Below, piece by piece: positions 7,738 through 15,129 of a stretch of 36,494 nt of DNA (position 1 is its first letter; every line of letters begins with the position of its first letter). Position numbers and translations under genes: made by a program. Location: assembly GCA_905235745.1 (NCBI GenBank), contig CAJOMN010000019.1, positions 1-36,494 of the forward strand, given 5' to 3'. Under the pieces are notes generated by a model. That model saw nothing but the letters and a program-made list of their open reading frames with translations, was not told where the DNA came from and ran no database searches. This DNA comes from an uncultured Lachnospiraceae bacterium. GTDB taxonomy: Bacteria; Bacillota; Clostridia; Lachnospirales; Lachnospiraceae.

Positions 7738-7779
7738 ATGGTATAGGCGCAACCGTCAAATATCAAAGCACTCTTTGAT
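7738..7779 (-). promoter_or_regulatory. promoter with 18-bp palindromic operator for the RM operon
   Basis: Reading leftward, TTGATA (complement of 7761-7766) and TACCAT (complement of 7738-7743) are 17 bases apart. The perfect palindrome ATCAAAG-CACT-CTTTGAT (7762-7779) overlaps the -35 element. The small XRE protein just downstream is the natural candidate binder. Confidence 0.55.
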
Positions 7780-7835
7780 TACCCTGCGTAACCGGATCTT
7801 TGAATTAGCTCTATCGTATCCGCATCCGGACACAA

Positions 7836-7862
7836 AAATGCCCACCAAAATGGTGGGCATTT
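7836..7862. terminator. bidirectional hairpin terminator
   Basis: AAATGCCCACCA-AAA-TGGTGGGCATTT is a perfect 12-bp stem with a 3-base loop, flanked by A and T runs on both sides. It would stop leftward transcription from the nitroreductase region before it enters the restriction-modification operon, and insulates the two units. Confidence 0.85.
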
Positions 7863-7903
7863 TATCGGCGCCGGTACGACCGGACATATAAACTATACTA
7901 TAC

Positions 7904-8040
7904 TTATTCCTCTGCCAGCTGATCCTTCAGCAATTCTCCTTTCTGCTTCCGTCTCTCGGCAAAATGCTTATCCAGATTCTCCTATGGAACCCTGTCATTT
8001 TGCTCCCGGACTGTATTCCTTTGTTGATCTCGGTTAGAGG
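7904..8040 (-). pseudogene. decayed C-terminal gene remnant
   Basis: On the minus strand one frame reads TVREQNDRVP, then TAG (7982-7984), then ENLDKHFAERRKQKGELL and on to Ala-Glu-Glu and stop at 7904. The charged helical style is that of a real C-terminus, for example a mobilisation or coiled-coil protein, but the upstream part is gone. A second frame from an ATG near 8051 is also open across the left half, so the boundary is uncertain. No family is assigned. Confidence 0.35.
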
Positions 8041-8054
8041 TTTTTCCATCGCGA

Positions 8055-8714
8055 TTATCCGCACTTCTTTCCCGATCCGACCTCGAAATGGTATCTGACT
8101 ATCCCCAGATCGACCTTGCTGAAGAACCCGCCTTTATCCGTGAACTTTACGGTCTCATCCGCGTTAAGGCATATCTCGAATTTCTGCTGGTTCATGGCTG
8201 TTGGTGCCAGGAGCGCCATTTCCACGCCTTTATCAAACCATTCCGGCCTGTCTCCTGTTGCTTGACTTACCTGGTCAACGGGTTTGGATTTGTGCTGCTG
8301 CCCTTGATTTTCACCGTATCCGATCGCTATGGATATGACGAGCTTCTCTCCGGGGGCAATGTTGACCGGTATCTTCTTCCTGCTGAAGATCCCCGCCCAG
8401 CATGTATTCAGACCCAGGGTCTGGGCATACAGTACAAGCTTTTCTCCGTAGTATCCCACTTTCTCATCGAGATCGCCGTCGGATTCATTGCCGACGCAGG
8501 CAATTACGCTCGGAGCGGAATCAAGTCCCGCTGTCCGGTTAAGGAGCTTGTTGTACGTCTTGCCGGCATCGTCTATGAGCTGCAGGTGCAGCCCGCTCTC
8601 ACGGTTGATCTCATCAATCATTGCCCGGATCTTGTCCGCTGCTTCCTCCGCTATCCGTTCCGGCTTGTAGTTTCTAACGGAATGTCGTTCTCTGATCGCT
8701 TCTGTCTCTGTCAT
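8055..8714 (-). CDS. nitroreductase family flavoprotein
   Basis: This 219-residue protein of the nitroreductase superfamily (FMN-dependent NAD(P)H oxidoreductases) opens with the FMN-phosphate-binding IRERHSVRNY. The middle part LGLNTCWAGIFSRK is the family's conserved core, followed by a strand VISIAIGYGE. A second helical half (LLAPTAMNQQKFEI) repeats the fold's MNxQxW-like flavin contact. The length and layout match the putative TM nitroreductase group. The ATG has GAGGAG 8 bases upstream. The physiological substrate cannot be told. Neighbours are unrelated cargo genes. Confidence 0.9.
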   Translation of the reverse strand: MTETEAIRERHSVRNYKPERIAEEAADKIRAMIDEINRESGLHLQLIDDAGKTYNKLLNRTAGLDSAPSVIACVGNESDGDLDEKVGYYGEKLVLYAQTLGLNTCWAGIFSRKKIPVNIAPGEKLVISIAIGYGENQGQQHKSKPVDQVSQATGDRPEWFDKGVEMALLAPTAMNQQKFEICLNADETVKFTDKGGFFSKVDLGIVRYHFEVGSGKKCG

Positions 8715-8747
8715 TTCTTCGCTCCTCGTGCAGGATTGTATGTCTTC

Positions 8748-9122
8748 TCAATGATTTTTCAAATACCGGTTCTGCATGTTTATTGCATATACCCCAAAGG
8801 CTATCACAAGGCCCAGTGACACGAAATAGACCGTGGCCGCGAAATTCTCCGGCAGCGCGATATTCATCATCGGCACCACCATCGGGAACAGGCCGCAAAA
8901 CAGCATCAATACCCCGACAAACATCGTCGGCAGGAACATATATTTGATGTATTTATCCTTTTGGGGCGCATTCTCTATTTCGATATTCCGGCTGATAAAC
9001 GATTTCGCGATCTTTCCCGTACTCTTCATGAGCAATCCGGCATAGATCATATATGCGCCGGCGGCCAGTATTATAATATCCATGATATTATTGGAGTTTT
9101 GTAGCGTCTGAGCTTCATTCAT
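8748..9122 (-). CDS. small membrane protein, three predicted helices
   Basis: This 124-residue protein has hydrophobic segments at about residues 14-32 (IMDIIILAAGAYMIYAGLL), 62-85 (FLPTMFVGVLMLFCGLFPMVV) and 96-113. A charged linker (ISRNIEIENAPQKDK) lies between the first two. No family is recognised. GAAGGAG precedes the ATG by 11 bases. It lies 33 bases upstream of the nitroreductase gene on the same strand and is probably co-transcribed with it and with the acetyltransferase. Confidence 0.75.
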   Translation of the reverse strand: MNEAQTLQNSNNIMDIIILAAGAYMIYAGLLMKSTGKIAKSFISRNIEIENAPQKDKYIKYMFLPTMFVGVLMLFCGLFPMVVPMMNIALPENFAATVYFVSLGLVIAFGVYAINMQNRYLKNH

Positions 9123-9167
9123 TTTTGTATTCTCTCCTTCTTTCCTGTGTTTGCGTGCGGCATCTTT

Positions 9168-9665
9168 CTACAGGTCCCATTCATATGCAAGCTTTGTGCC
9201 GCCGTCGAATTGAACCAGTCCGCAATACCTGAATCCTTCCCTTTCCAGTATGTGCTGCATCACTTTATTATCTTCCTGTGTATCCGCGCGGATCGCGTCA
9301 AAATCAGCCGATCTGCATATATCGCTGATGAGCGAGATAGCCTCATGCGACAAGCCGCTTCCCCTGGCAAAGCTCCTGAACGCCATTCGATGTACCACGG
9401 CATATGGCCTGTCTGTTTTCCACTCTCCGTCGATTATCTTATATGCGGATTCCTCGCCGAAGATAATGCAGCAGTAGCCGATGACTTTATTGTCCTTGGT
9501 AAACACATACCCCCTGTTTTGAGCGATGTCATCAAGGATTGTCTGCTGCGTGGGATAGTCGGGATGCCACTGCACAAATCCAAGGGATTTATGGTAGGCT
9601 CTCGCATCTTCGATGCACCTGTAGCAGACCTGTGCCTCACCGGGCGCTGCCAGTCTTAGTTCCAT
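9168..9665 (-). CDS. GNAT-family N-acetyltransferase
   Basis: This 165-residue protein has the GNAT fold. The N-terminal helix CYRCIEDARAYHKSLGF is followed by strands (KVIGYCCIIF), the acetyl-CoA loop AVVHRMAFRSFARGSGLSHE (motif A, where R-x-x-G-x-G/A is replaced by RGSGLS), and motif B IRADTQEDNKVMQHILEREGF. It transfers an acetyl group from acetyl-CoA to an amine; the acceptor is unknown. AAGGAG lies 10 bases upstream of ATG 9665. Its start overlaps the end of a decarboxylase fragment. Confidence 0.9.
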   Translation of the reverse strand: MELRLAAPGEAQVCYRCIEDARAYHKSLGFVQWHPDYPTQQTILDDIAQNRGYVFTKDNKVIGYCCIIFGEESAYKIIDGEWKTDRPYAVVHRMAFRSFARGSGLSHEAISLISDICRSADFDAIRADTQEDNKVMQHILEREGFRYCGLVQFDGGTKLAYEWDL

Positions 9666-9796
9666 TTGCGGCTTTCTCCTTTTGCGATGCCCCGTCCCAT
9701 AAATACGGAGGTCACGATCGTGCTCCTTGTCTTGAGGTCGAGGGCCTCATCGTTCCAGACCTCTCCGAACAAAACATCGTCATTGTATCTTGCTTT
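9656..9796 (-). pseudogene. carboxymuconolactone decarboxylase family fragment
   Basis: In a minus-strand frame ending at TAA 9656-9658, about 46 codons read RYNDDVLFGEVWNDEALDLK, then TRSTIVTSVFMGRGI. This matches the N-terminal helix region of the AhpD/carboxymuconolactone decarboxylase family (LFGEVW and R-S-hydrophobic-T). The conserved Cys-x-x-Cys/His part is missing, and a stop lies directly upstream (9797-9799). It is a truncated relic that fused into the start of the acetyltransferase gene. Confidence 0.6.
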
Positions 9797-9829
9797 CTAA
9801 TAGTTTTGCGGCCAAATCGCAGCCACAGA

Positions 9830-10180
9830 TTACTCTCCCCAGTAATCAGCAGACTCCTGAGTTCGCCCGGAGATTCCAAACAGTTTATACATAAAGTCCT
9901 CCTTCTCTCCGAACATTTCCGCAACAATAATCGTATCTTTATCCTTGTAATAGAACAAGTGATTATGATTTACAAACAGTTCCCTAAAGTCCGTATCAAT
10001 CTCATATTTTGCAGACAAGTCTACACCTATATCCGGATTCTCCTGCAGGTCTCTCGCTCTGTCTGTTATTCTCTTTACCGCAGATTTTGCAAAATCTTCT
10101 CCATACTGTTCCGCAAGATACAATTTCAAGGATTTTAGCTTCCTGCGAACAATCTGTGTGTATTGCAGCTTGTATTTCAT
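9830..10180 (-). CDS. RelE/ParE-family toxin
   Basis: This 116-residue toxin starts at ATG 10180, one base after the antitoxin stop (TAGTATG). The RelE/ParE features are the N-terminal strand YKLQYTQIV, two basic helices (RRKLKSLKLYLAEQYGEDFAKSAVKRI), and the C-terminal strands FRELFVNHNHLFYYKD and TIIVAEMFGEKEDF. Family members cut ribosome-bound mRNA or inhibit gyrase; the branch is not decidable here. The frame upstream of 10180 is antitoxin coding sequence, so the longer reading is rejected. On a plasmid, such a pair would act as an addiction module. Confidence 0.88.
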   Translation of the reverse strand: MKYKLQYTQIVRRKLKSLKLYLAEQYGEDFAKSAVKRITDRARDLQENPDIGVDLSAKYEIDTDFRELFVNHNHLFYYKDKDTIIVAEMFGEKEDFMYKLFGISGRTQESADYWGE

Positions 10181-10181
10181 A

Positions 10182-10436
10182 CTATAGTCCAAGCTCCTTC
10201 TCAAGATCATCCGCAGAGATGGTTCCTTCTTCTCTTGCAGATACCTTTGCTTCAGCTAATTTTGTCATAAGCTGCAAAAGTGCTTTTTGCTTATCAAGTT
10301 CATCAAGCTCTGCTATATCGACCAAAGCGCACTGGCCATGACCATTTTTTGTGAAATATACTCTGTTACCGTAAGAAACTTCATTTACAATACTTGTATA
10401 ATTCTTTAATGCTGAAACAGGTTTTATACTCGGCAT
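10182..10436 (-). CDS. Phd/YefM-family antitoxin
   Basis: This 84-residue protein starts at ATG 10436 with AGGTG upstream. The Phd/YefM N-terminal DNA-binding fold is visible: SIKPVSALKNYTSIVNEV, then GNRVYFTKNGHGQCALVDI. An acidic, flexible C-terminal tail (about residues 55-84) would wrap the toxin. It is the first gene of the pair and should repress the promoter/operator just upstream, more tightly when bound to toxin. Confidence 0.92.
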   Translation of the reverse strand: MPSIKPVSALKNYTSIVNEVSYGNRVYFTKNGHGQCALVDIAELDELDKQKALLQLMTKLAEAKVSAREEGTISADDLEKELGL

Positions 10437-10462
10437 AAGTTCACCTTCTTTCACTTCTTATT

Positions 10463-10496
10463 GATGTATCATATCACACGAAAGATACATCGCCAA
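10463..10496 (-). promoter_or_regulatory. promoter/operator of the Phd/RelE pair
   Basis: Reading leftward, TTGGCG (complement of 10491-10496) and extended -10 TGATATGAT (-10 complement of 10468-10473) are 17 bases apart. The inverted repeat GATGTATC (10463-10470) and GATACATC (10484-10491) covers both elements, matching autorepression by the antitoxin. Confidence 0.65.
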
Positions 10497-10607
10497 TAGT
10501 TTTCCCATAAATTTATCCCTAAATTCACCCCATTATTATCACTCATGTCCAAAATACTTACTGTAAATCTCACATCCGAAAGCATTATTTTTGCAGCTAC
10601 AAGAAAT

Positions 10608-10634
10608 GGGAATCCGCTTTTTTGGCGGATTCCC
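10608..10634. terminator. hairpin terminator beyond the partition operon
   Basis: GGGAATCCGC-TTTTTTG-GCGGATTCCC is a perfect 10-bp stem followed on the plus strand by ACTGTTTTT. It lies 60 bases past the stop of the partition partner gene, and separates the partition operon from the toxin-antitoxin pair. The rest of 10497-10693 shows no gene. Confidence 0.65.
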
Positions 10635-10693
10635 ACTGTTTTTCGTCTGTTCCGGCCCGATTTTGCCGGAAAATCATCCTTAGCCTTTTGTCG

Positions 10694-11113
10694 TTAGAAT
10701 ATCAGGTCCGGAAGCGACTCGTAAGTCTTGCCGTTTTCCATGTAATCCTTCGCGATCAGCGTCCGGATGTACATCGACCCGTTTCCGCCGTATGCTTTTG
10801 ATGCTGTCTTTATCATGTCCAGTATCTCGGGCGTCATGTAGAATGTTGCCGGAGTGCTCTTTCCACCTCCCCGCCGCTTCGGCGCGGTTACTGCCGCTGT
10901 GGGCTCTTCCAGTGTGGTAATTTCCGGTTCGGGAGCCGGTGCCTTTAGTGCCTGCGGCTCTTTCTTTTGTGCCGGCTTTGCGGCGGCTTTTTGTGCCCCG
11001 GCAGGCTTCTTTGCAGGTGCCGCCTTCTTCACGTTCTTCTGGTCTTCAGCCGGTGTATAGTCCTTTTTGATGTTGTCAAACAAAGATATCGCATTCGGTT
11101 TCGAAACTGCCAT
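10694..11113 (-). CDS. putative partition partner, Lys/Ala/Pro-rich with RHH-like C-terminus
   Basis: This 139-residue basic protein has a short N-terminal segment (ISLFDNIKKDY), a low-complexity Ala/Lys/Pro linker (about residues 25-80), and a folded C-terminus with STPATFYMTPEILDMIKTAS and GSMYIRTLIAKDYME. The latter looks like a ribbon-helix-helix DNA-binding domain (strand, helix, turn, helix). It overlaps the end of parA by 3 bases or more. ATG 11113 is preferred because GGGGAG ends 6 bases upstream. A small centromere-binding protein encoded right after ParA is standard for type Ib partition systems, so I infer that it binds AT-rich repeats upstream of parA and recruits ParA. Confidence 0.75.
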   Translation of the reverse strand: MAVSKPNAISLFDNIKKDYTPAEDQKNVKKAAPAKKPAGAQKAAAKPAQKKEPQALKAPAPEPEITTLEEPTAAVTAPKRRGGGKSTPATFYMTPEILDMIKTASKAYGGNGSMYIRTLIAKDYMENGKTYESLPDLIF

Positions 11114-11115
11114 GA

Positions 11116-11892
11116 TCATCTCCCCTTTCTCTTTATCTTCTTCAGAAGCTCATTAAGTGTCTCGGCATAGTCAATTGCGGCATTTGATGTGGGTGCCGTA
11201 TCGAACAGGGACCGTCCCACCGCCTGCGCCTTGCTTATCTCCTGGCATGTCCTTATCGGTTTACGAAATACCGGAAAATCAAGCTCCTTCCCTATCTTCG
11301 GCAGCGTATTCCATATCTCCTTGTGAAGCGCTTTCGTCTGGTTGTAGTTGTTGAGAAGTACCCCGTATATCTTAAGATCGGGATTGGTGTTCTCCTGGGC
11401 ATCCCTTATCGTCTTCAGCAGTGCCCCGAGCCCGTCTATGGCGTATTTGTCCGCAAGTATCGGACAGATGCATCCGTCTGCCGCCGTTATCGCGTTTATC
11501 ATCCATGTCCCGAGGGTCGGCGGCGTATCAAAGAGTATAAAATCATAATCCGCATCAACGCCTGCCAGCTTCTTCTTGAGGATCATGTACCTGTCCATAC
11601 GGGAGTTGATCTTCGAATCGATCTCCGGCAGATCCTTGTCCCCGGGAACTATCGATCCCCTTTCGGTCGTTACGATGCACTCTTCTATCTCGACTTTCTC
11701 ATTGAACACATCATAGATCGTCGGAATGCCTTCCGTGTCCGCTACATACTCTCCCGTCGTGTTGCACTGCGGATCCATGTCCACTATCAGTACTTTAAAG
11801 CCGCAGTATTTCATTGCATCGGCAAGGCACAGCGTCGTCGTAGTCTTGCCGACACCGCCCTTCTGATTGGCTATTGCTATCTTTACAGACAT
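11116..11892 (-). CDS. parA: ParA partition ATPase
   Basis: This 258-residue deviant Walker ATPase of the ParA/Soj/MinD family has KGGVGKTTTT (residues 11-20, with the signature Lys11), Walker A' DMDPQCNTT, Walker B FILFDTPPTLG, and the C-terminal PTSNAAIDYAETLNEL. No N-terminal HTH is present, so it is the short type Ib or chromosomal type. It pairs with the gene overlapping its stop codon and would move plasmid copies over the nucleoid. AAGGAGG lies at ideal spacing. It is transcribed away from the origin and rep. Confidence 0.95.
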   Translation of the reverse strand: MSVKIAIANQKGGVGKTTTTLCLADAMKYCGFKVLIVDMDPQCNTTGEYVADTEGIPTIYDVFNEKVEIEECIVTTERGSIVPGDKDLPEIDSKINSRMDRYMILKKKLAGVDADYDFILFDTPPTLGTWMINAITAADGCICPILADKYAIDGLGALLKTIRDAQENTNPDLKIYGVLLNNYNQTKALHKEIWNTLPKIGKELDFPVFRKPIRTCQEISKAQAVGRSLFDTAPTSNAAIDYAETLNELLKKIKRKGR

Positions 11893-11928
11893 TTTATGCC
11901 TCCTTCATATTATTTATACCCTTTGCAT

Positions 11929-11957
11929 AATATATCATCTTACAGTGCATGCGTCAA
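11929..11957 (-). promoter_or_regulatory. parA promoter
   Basis: Reading leftward, TTGACG (complement of 11952-11957), a 17-base spacer ending in TGA, and TATATT (complement of 11929-11934) form an extended near-consensus promoter. It ends 37 bases before the parA ATG. Confidence 0.75.
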
Positions 11958-11959
11958 CC

Positions 11960-12330
11960 ATATATTACATTATATTGTTATATAATGGGCTATATTGTAT
12001 TATATCGCATTATAATTTTATATGTGTCTATATATTTTATTAGTCATCATCTAAATTACTTATAATTTGTGAACATTATAACATATTATAATGTATTATT
12101 TGTACATTTCGCAAATTATATAAATGTATATCAAACGTCCATAACGTATAATGTATTATAATGTGCACAACATTGTTCAATGTAAAGAGAATATGCGCAC
12201 TGTATATAATTCATATAAAATACATTGATCGCTACAATATATGCAAACATCCACCGGTAGTTGTTTTATTAATATTAAATATCAACATAATCTTAATTAG
12301 TTATTTACAGCCGAAACAGGAATACCAAAA
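11960..12330. other. extreme AT-rich segment, candidate centromere and unwinding element
   Basis: About 370 bases consist largely of TATA/TTATAA words between the divergent parA and rep units. TATTATAATGT-type words recur, for example near 12085, 12150 and 12160, as do TATATTGT words near 11974 and 11990. A region like this commonly holds the DNA unwinding element next to iterons and the partition site next to parA. I see no gene; an open 89-codon frame at 12161-12430 has no protein-like composition. Confidence 0.55.
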
Positions 12331-12443
12331 ACCGCGTAATCTAAAGGATATCGCGCATATCAATCGAGCATTTGCAGTACCAAAAAGGGATATCACGCGG
12401 AGGCAAAAGGGACAACTAAGAGAAAGATAAGGAACAAAGTGCG

Positions 12444-12775
12444 TACCAAATAGGGACAAAGATCATCATGCGTAAGCCAAGACTGGCGCGAAATACGGGA
12501 GAAGAAACGGATAGAAACAGTTATAGATGCGGACGCAATAGGGAACATGCCATACCTAATATGTCCGTCAAATACATAAGACCGCAAAATGATGTGGTTT
12601 TTGCCGGCGATCATATCACCGAATCCCTATTTTGTCCGTAAGTTGCCCCTCCGGAATACGCAGTATAAAATTTTGTTACATTTTCACAAAGGTAGTTGGA
12701 GCAAGGCCCTATTTTGTCCGCAGTTTAATCCCTAAATCGTCCGCAAGTAAAAGGACCATATCCCTAATTTTTCCT
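12444..12775. repeat. iteron array upstream of rep (origin of replication)
   Basis: Copies of a 15-base motif CGGACaaAATAGGGA occur in both orientations. Forward copies are CGGACGCAATAGGGA (12530-12544) and a partial one at 12444-12456. Inverted copies are TCCCTATTTTGTCCG (12624-12638), GCCCTATTTTGTCCG (12706-12720), TCCCTAAATCGTCCG (12729-12743), and weaker ones at 12554-12566 and 12761-12775. They lie between the AT-rich segment and rep, as in Rep_3-type iteron plasmids. Spacing is irregular. Further GGGA words at 12379-12412 may be decayed copies. Confidence 0.8.
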
Positions 12776-12862
12776 TACTTTGCACGTGTTTTGGTAATAT
12801 TTTCTCAAATTCACCATATATTGACTCCAAAAACAATAAAATCATCAAGATATAGTATTTAA

Positions 12863-12926
12863 CGGACGGATTAGGGTTGACATCAGGGCACGAAAAGTAG
12901 TACCTTTTTAACGGACAGATTAGGGA
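12863..12926 (+). promoter_or_regulatory. rep promoter bracketed by two operator iterons
   Basis: TTGACA at 12877-12882 is a perfect -35; the -10 is weak (TACCTT at 12901-12906, 18-base spacer). Iteron CGGACGGATTAGGGT (12863-12877) abuts the -35, and CGGACAGATTAGGGA (12912-12926) lies just after the -10. Both point opposite to the main upstream iterons. Rep binding here should block its own transcription, the usual copy-number control. Confidence 0.6.
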
Positions 12927-12973
12927 CTGTCCGGGGAGCATAAGAGGAAGTATATTTTTAAGAAGGGGATCAT

Positions 12974-14158
12974 ATGGACACATCTATTGTACCGGTAGAA
13001 GAGTATCAGGACGAGAATGACATCTATGCTCGTTCTAATTTTATGATATCCGGAAAGTATAAGAGTTCCTTATACGCCAACCGGCTCATGGCATTGTCAT
13101 TATCCAAGATCAACACAGCCAGTGAAAGTGAAGAGGGATTCCTTACCGTAAGGATCAAGGGACGGGAGATCAAGAATGCATTCGGCAGCAAATCCGGTGA
13201 TTTCTTCCGGCAGCTTGATAATACCGCAAGGGACATGACCGGACAGACCGTAGGCTATACGGATGCGAATTCACAGAGCTTTACGTACATTGCCGCAGTC
13301 ATTAAAGCAAAGTACGAGAACGGCGAGTTTGCGATAACATTCCACAATGAGCTAAAGCCGTATCTTCAGAACCTTTCCCAGAACTATTCAACGTTTTCGC
13401 TCAAGATAATGATGAAGTGGCAGTCAACGCAGACGTTCAGGTTTTATGAGCTTTTGAAGAGCCGCATGTATCACAGGAAGAATGATTATGCGCCCGACAA
13501 TAACCTGTACAAACTGCAGTTTGATATTAACGAGCTGAAGCTGTGCCTCGGGATCGTAAACGCCGAGCTCGCGGATGTCCGGAAGATCCTCAACAAGAGC
13601 AAGGGCACGCCGGAGGACTGGGCAAGAGCCGTCGCGGCATCCCCGGAGAAGACATACAGCACATGGTATGATTTTAAGCGGAAGGTCATAGACAAGGCGA
13701 CCAAAGAGATAAACGCCAATCCGGAATGCGGCGTAAAGATACACAATGTCGAGACACTAAAGTCCGGAAAGGGCGGAAAAGTCTACGCGGTCATCATATA
13801 TGCCGAAAAGACAACACCGGGAAGCCGCAAAAAGACTGTAGTTGACGCTCTGCCCGATTATGACGATCTGAGCGACCAGATCAGGGAGATGATAGGAGAC
13901 ATCCGGACAAAGGAAGCGCGCGCGATAGGAGAAGCTGCCGGATGGAATATCGAAAAGATCAGGCGGAACTACGAGTATTCGAAGGCAAGAGATGTCGAGG
14001 ATATAGTGGGCTACATGATAAAGGCCGTAAAGGAAGACTGGGCGGAGAGTGCCAGACGGCCGCGCAGCAGGGTCAAAACGGCAGGGAGTAACGGATTCGC
14101 GAACTTCAAAGAGCGCACATATGATTATGACGAGCTTGAGGCCGGCATTGCCAGATGA
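12974..14158 (+). CDS. Rep_3-family replication initiator
   Basis: This 394-residue plasmid initiator has a first winged-helix region (about residues 20-160, with SLYANRLMALSLSKI) ending in the family hallmark FRFYELLKSRMYH (about 156-168). A second winged-helix region follows (about 175-270, with FDINELKLCLGI and FKRKVIDKATKEIN). The C-terminal about 100 residues are an additional basic tail. It binds iterons and opens the origin. AGAAGGGG precedes the ATG. Iterons lie on both sides of the gene. This makes the window a plasmid or chromid, or an integrated one. Confidence 0.9.
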   Translation: MDTSIVPVEEYQDENDIYARSNFMISGKYKSSLYANRLMALSLSKINTASESEEGFLTVRIKGREIKNAFGSKSGDFFRQLDNTARDMTGQTVGYTDANSQSFTYIAAVIKAKYENGEFAITFHNELKPYLQNLSQNYSTFSLKIMMKWQSTQTFRFYELLKSRMYHRKNDYAPDNNLYKLQFDINELKLCLGIVNAELADVRKILNKSKGTPEDWARAVAASPEKTYSTWYDFKRKVIDKATKEINANPECGVKIHNVETLKSGKGGKVYAVIIYAEKTTPGSRKKTVVDALPDYDDLSDQIREMIGDIRTKEARAIGEAAGWNIEKIRRNYEYSKARDVEDIVGYMIKAVKEDWAESARRPRSRVKTAGSNGFANFKERTYDYDELEAGIAR

Positions 14159-14167
14159 AATGTCCTG

Positions 14168-14214
14168 CGGACAAAATAGGGATGAAATGGCGCATATAAC
14201 GGACAAAATAGGGA
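14168..14214 (+). repeat. two perfect iterons just after rep
   Basis: CGGACAAAATAGGGA occurs identically at 14168-14182 and 14200-14214, 32 bases apart (about three helical turns), directly after the rep stop. These are the best-conserved copies in the window. They lie within the N-terminal coding part of the next gene or its leader, and the AGGGA of the first serves as that gene's likely ribosome binding site. Possible roles are a copy-control (handcuffing) site or a second part of the origin. Confidence 0.8.
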
Positions 14215-15113
14215 GGCGGCAGATACTGACCAGTACGGTCAATCGGCAGAAAAGGCCGGTATACGGCTGTATCCTTTGCCTTCTGGCAGCGCTCCTTTTA
14301 TCCGGATGCGGTAATAACGGTAATACCGGTGATGTTTCCGGACAGGAGATAGCGGTTGAACTTATAAGCGGCACCGGTAATGAGGCGGCCGAGGGCATTG
14401 AGCCTGCGGACGACATTACCGAACCGGCGGATGACAGTTCCGGACCTGCGGACGAAGAGGGCCGGGAAGGATTTTCTGTAAGTGAGATAACAGATGAGCT
14501 GTTTGATCGGATGAAGGCCGGGAACACTTACAAGGAGGACTGCATCGTCCCCAGGGAGGATCTTCGGTATCTGTCGGTTTTGCACATAGACAAGGACGGC
14601 AATACCCATCACGGGGAAATGGTAGTGAACAGGCTCATCGCGGACGATGTCCTGGAGATCTTCGAGAAGCTCTACGATGCCGGTTATCCGATAGAGAGGA
14701 TGGTGCTCGCGGATGACTATATGGCTGATGACGAGATGATGATGCGCGACAACAACTCATCCTGCTTCAATTTCCGGTTCATATCGCACACGGACAAGGT
14801 TTCGAAGCACGGTCTGGGGATGGCGGTGGATATCAACACGCTGTACAATCCTTTTCACAAAACAGTGACAAATGATGACGGCTCTACGGAAGAGATTACG
14901 GAACCTGCCACGGCAAAAGCATATCTGGACAGGACGAAGGACTTTGATTACAAGATAGAAAAAGGCGATCTGTGCTATACGCTATTTACGGAAAAAGGCT
15001 TCGAATGGGGCGGTGACTGGAAGAACACAAAGGATTACCAGCATTTTGAGCTGCCCGACGAGATAACGGATAAGTACAGCGGCAAGCTCCTGGAGGACGC
15101 AAAAGAGCCATAG
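14187..15113 (+). CDS. M15-family D-Ala-D-Ala carboxypeptidase-like lipoprotein
   Basis: This 308-residue lipoprotein has a long basic start, a hydrophobic segment and the lipobox LLLSGC (Cys41). An acidic low-complexity linker (about 50-95) and an M15 peptidase domain follow. Zinc-site motifs are visible: SKHGLGMAVDI (His208, Asp215) and DYQHFEL (Asp283, His286), plus the GFEWGGDW segment typical of this family. It trims peptidoglycan stem peptides outside the cell. The start is uncertain: ATG 14160 overlaps the rep stop region, while ATG 14187 has an AGGGA at fitting distance. It lies directly behind rep and is probably co-transcribed with it. Confidence 0.85.
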   Translation: MAHITDKIGRRQILTSTVNRQKRPVYGCILCLLAALLLSGCGNNGNTGDVSGQEIAVELISGTGNEAAEGIEPADDITEPADDSSGPADEEGREGFSVSEITDELFDRMKAGNTYKEDCIVPREDLRYLSVLHIDKDGNTHHGEMVVNRLIADDVLEIFEKLYDAGYPIERMVLADDYMADDEMMMRDNNSSCFNFRFISHTDKVSKHGLGMAVDINTLYNPFHKTVTNDDGSTEEITEPATAKAYLDRTKDFDYKIEKGDLCYTLFTEKGFEWGGDWKNTKDYQHFELPDEITDKYSGKLLEDAKEP

Positions 15114-15129
15114 AGCGTGAGGAATGATT

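Noticed and set aside
8088-8819. 243-codon plus-strand frame opposite the nitroreductase
   Set aside because: It is the antisense shadow of a clear nitroreductase and membrane-protein gene.
11323-11985. 220-codon plus-strand frame opposite parA
   Set aside because: ParA on the other strand is unambiguous, and this frame has no protein-like features.
12161-12430. 89-codon open frame in the origin region
   Set aside because: The composition follows the AT-rich DNA, there is no ribosome binding site, and it overlaps decayed iteron words.
14049-14159. Upstream extension of the M15 lipoprotein frame inside rep
   Set aside because: It would overlap rep by 110 bases in another frame, and the added residues are not signal-peptide-like.
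13757-14527. 256-codon minus-strand frame across rep and the next gene
   Set aside because: It is a Ser/Pro-rich antisense shadow of two well-supported genes.
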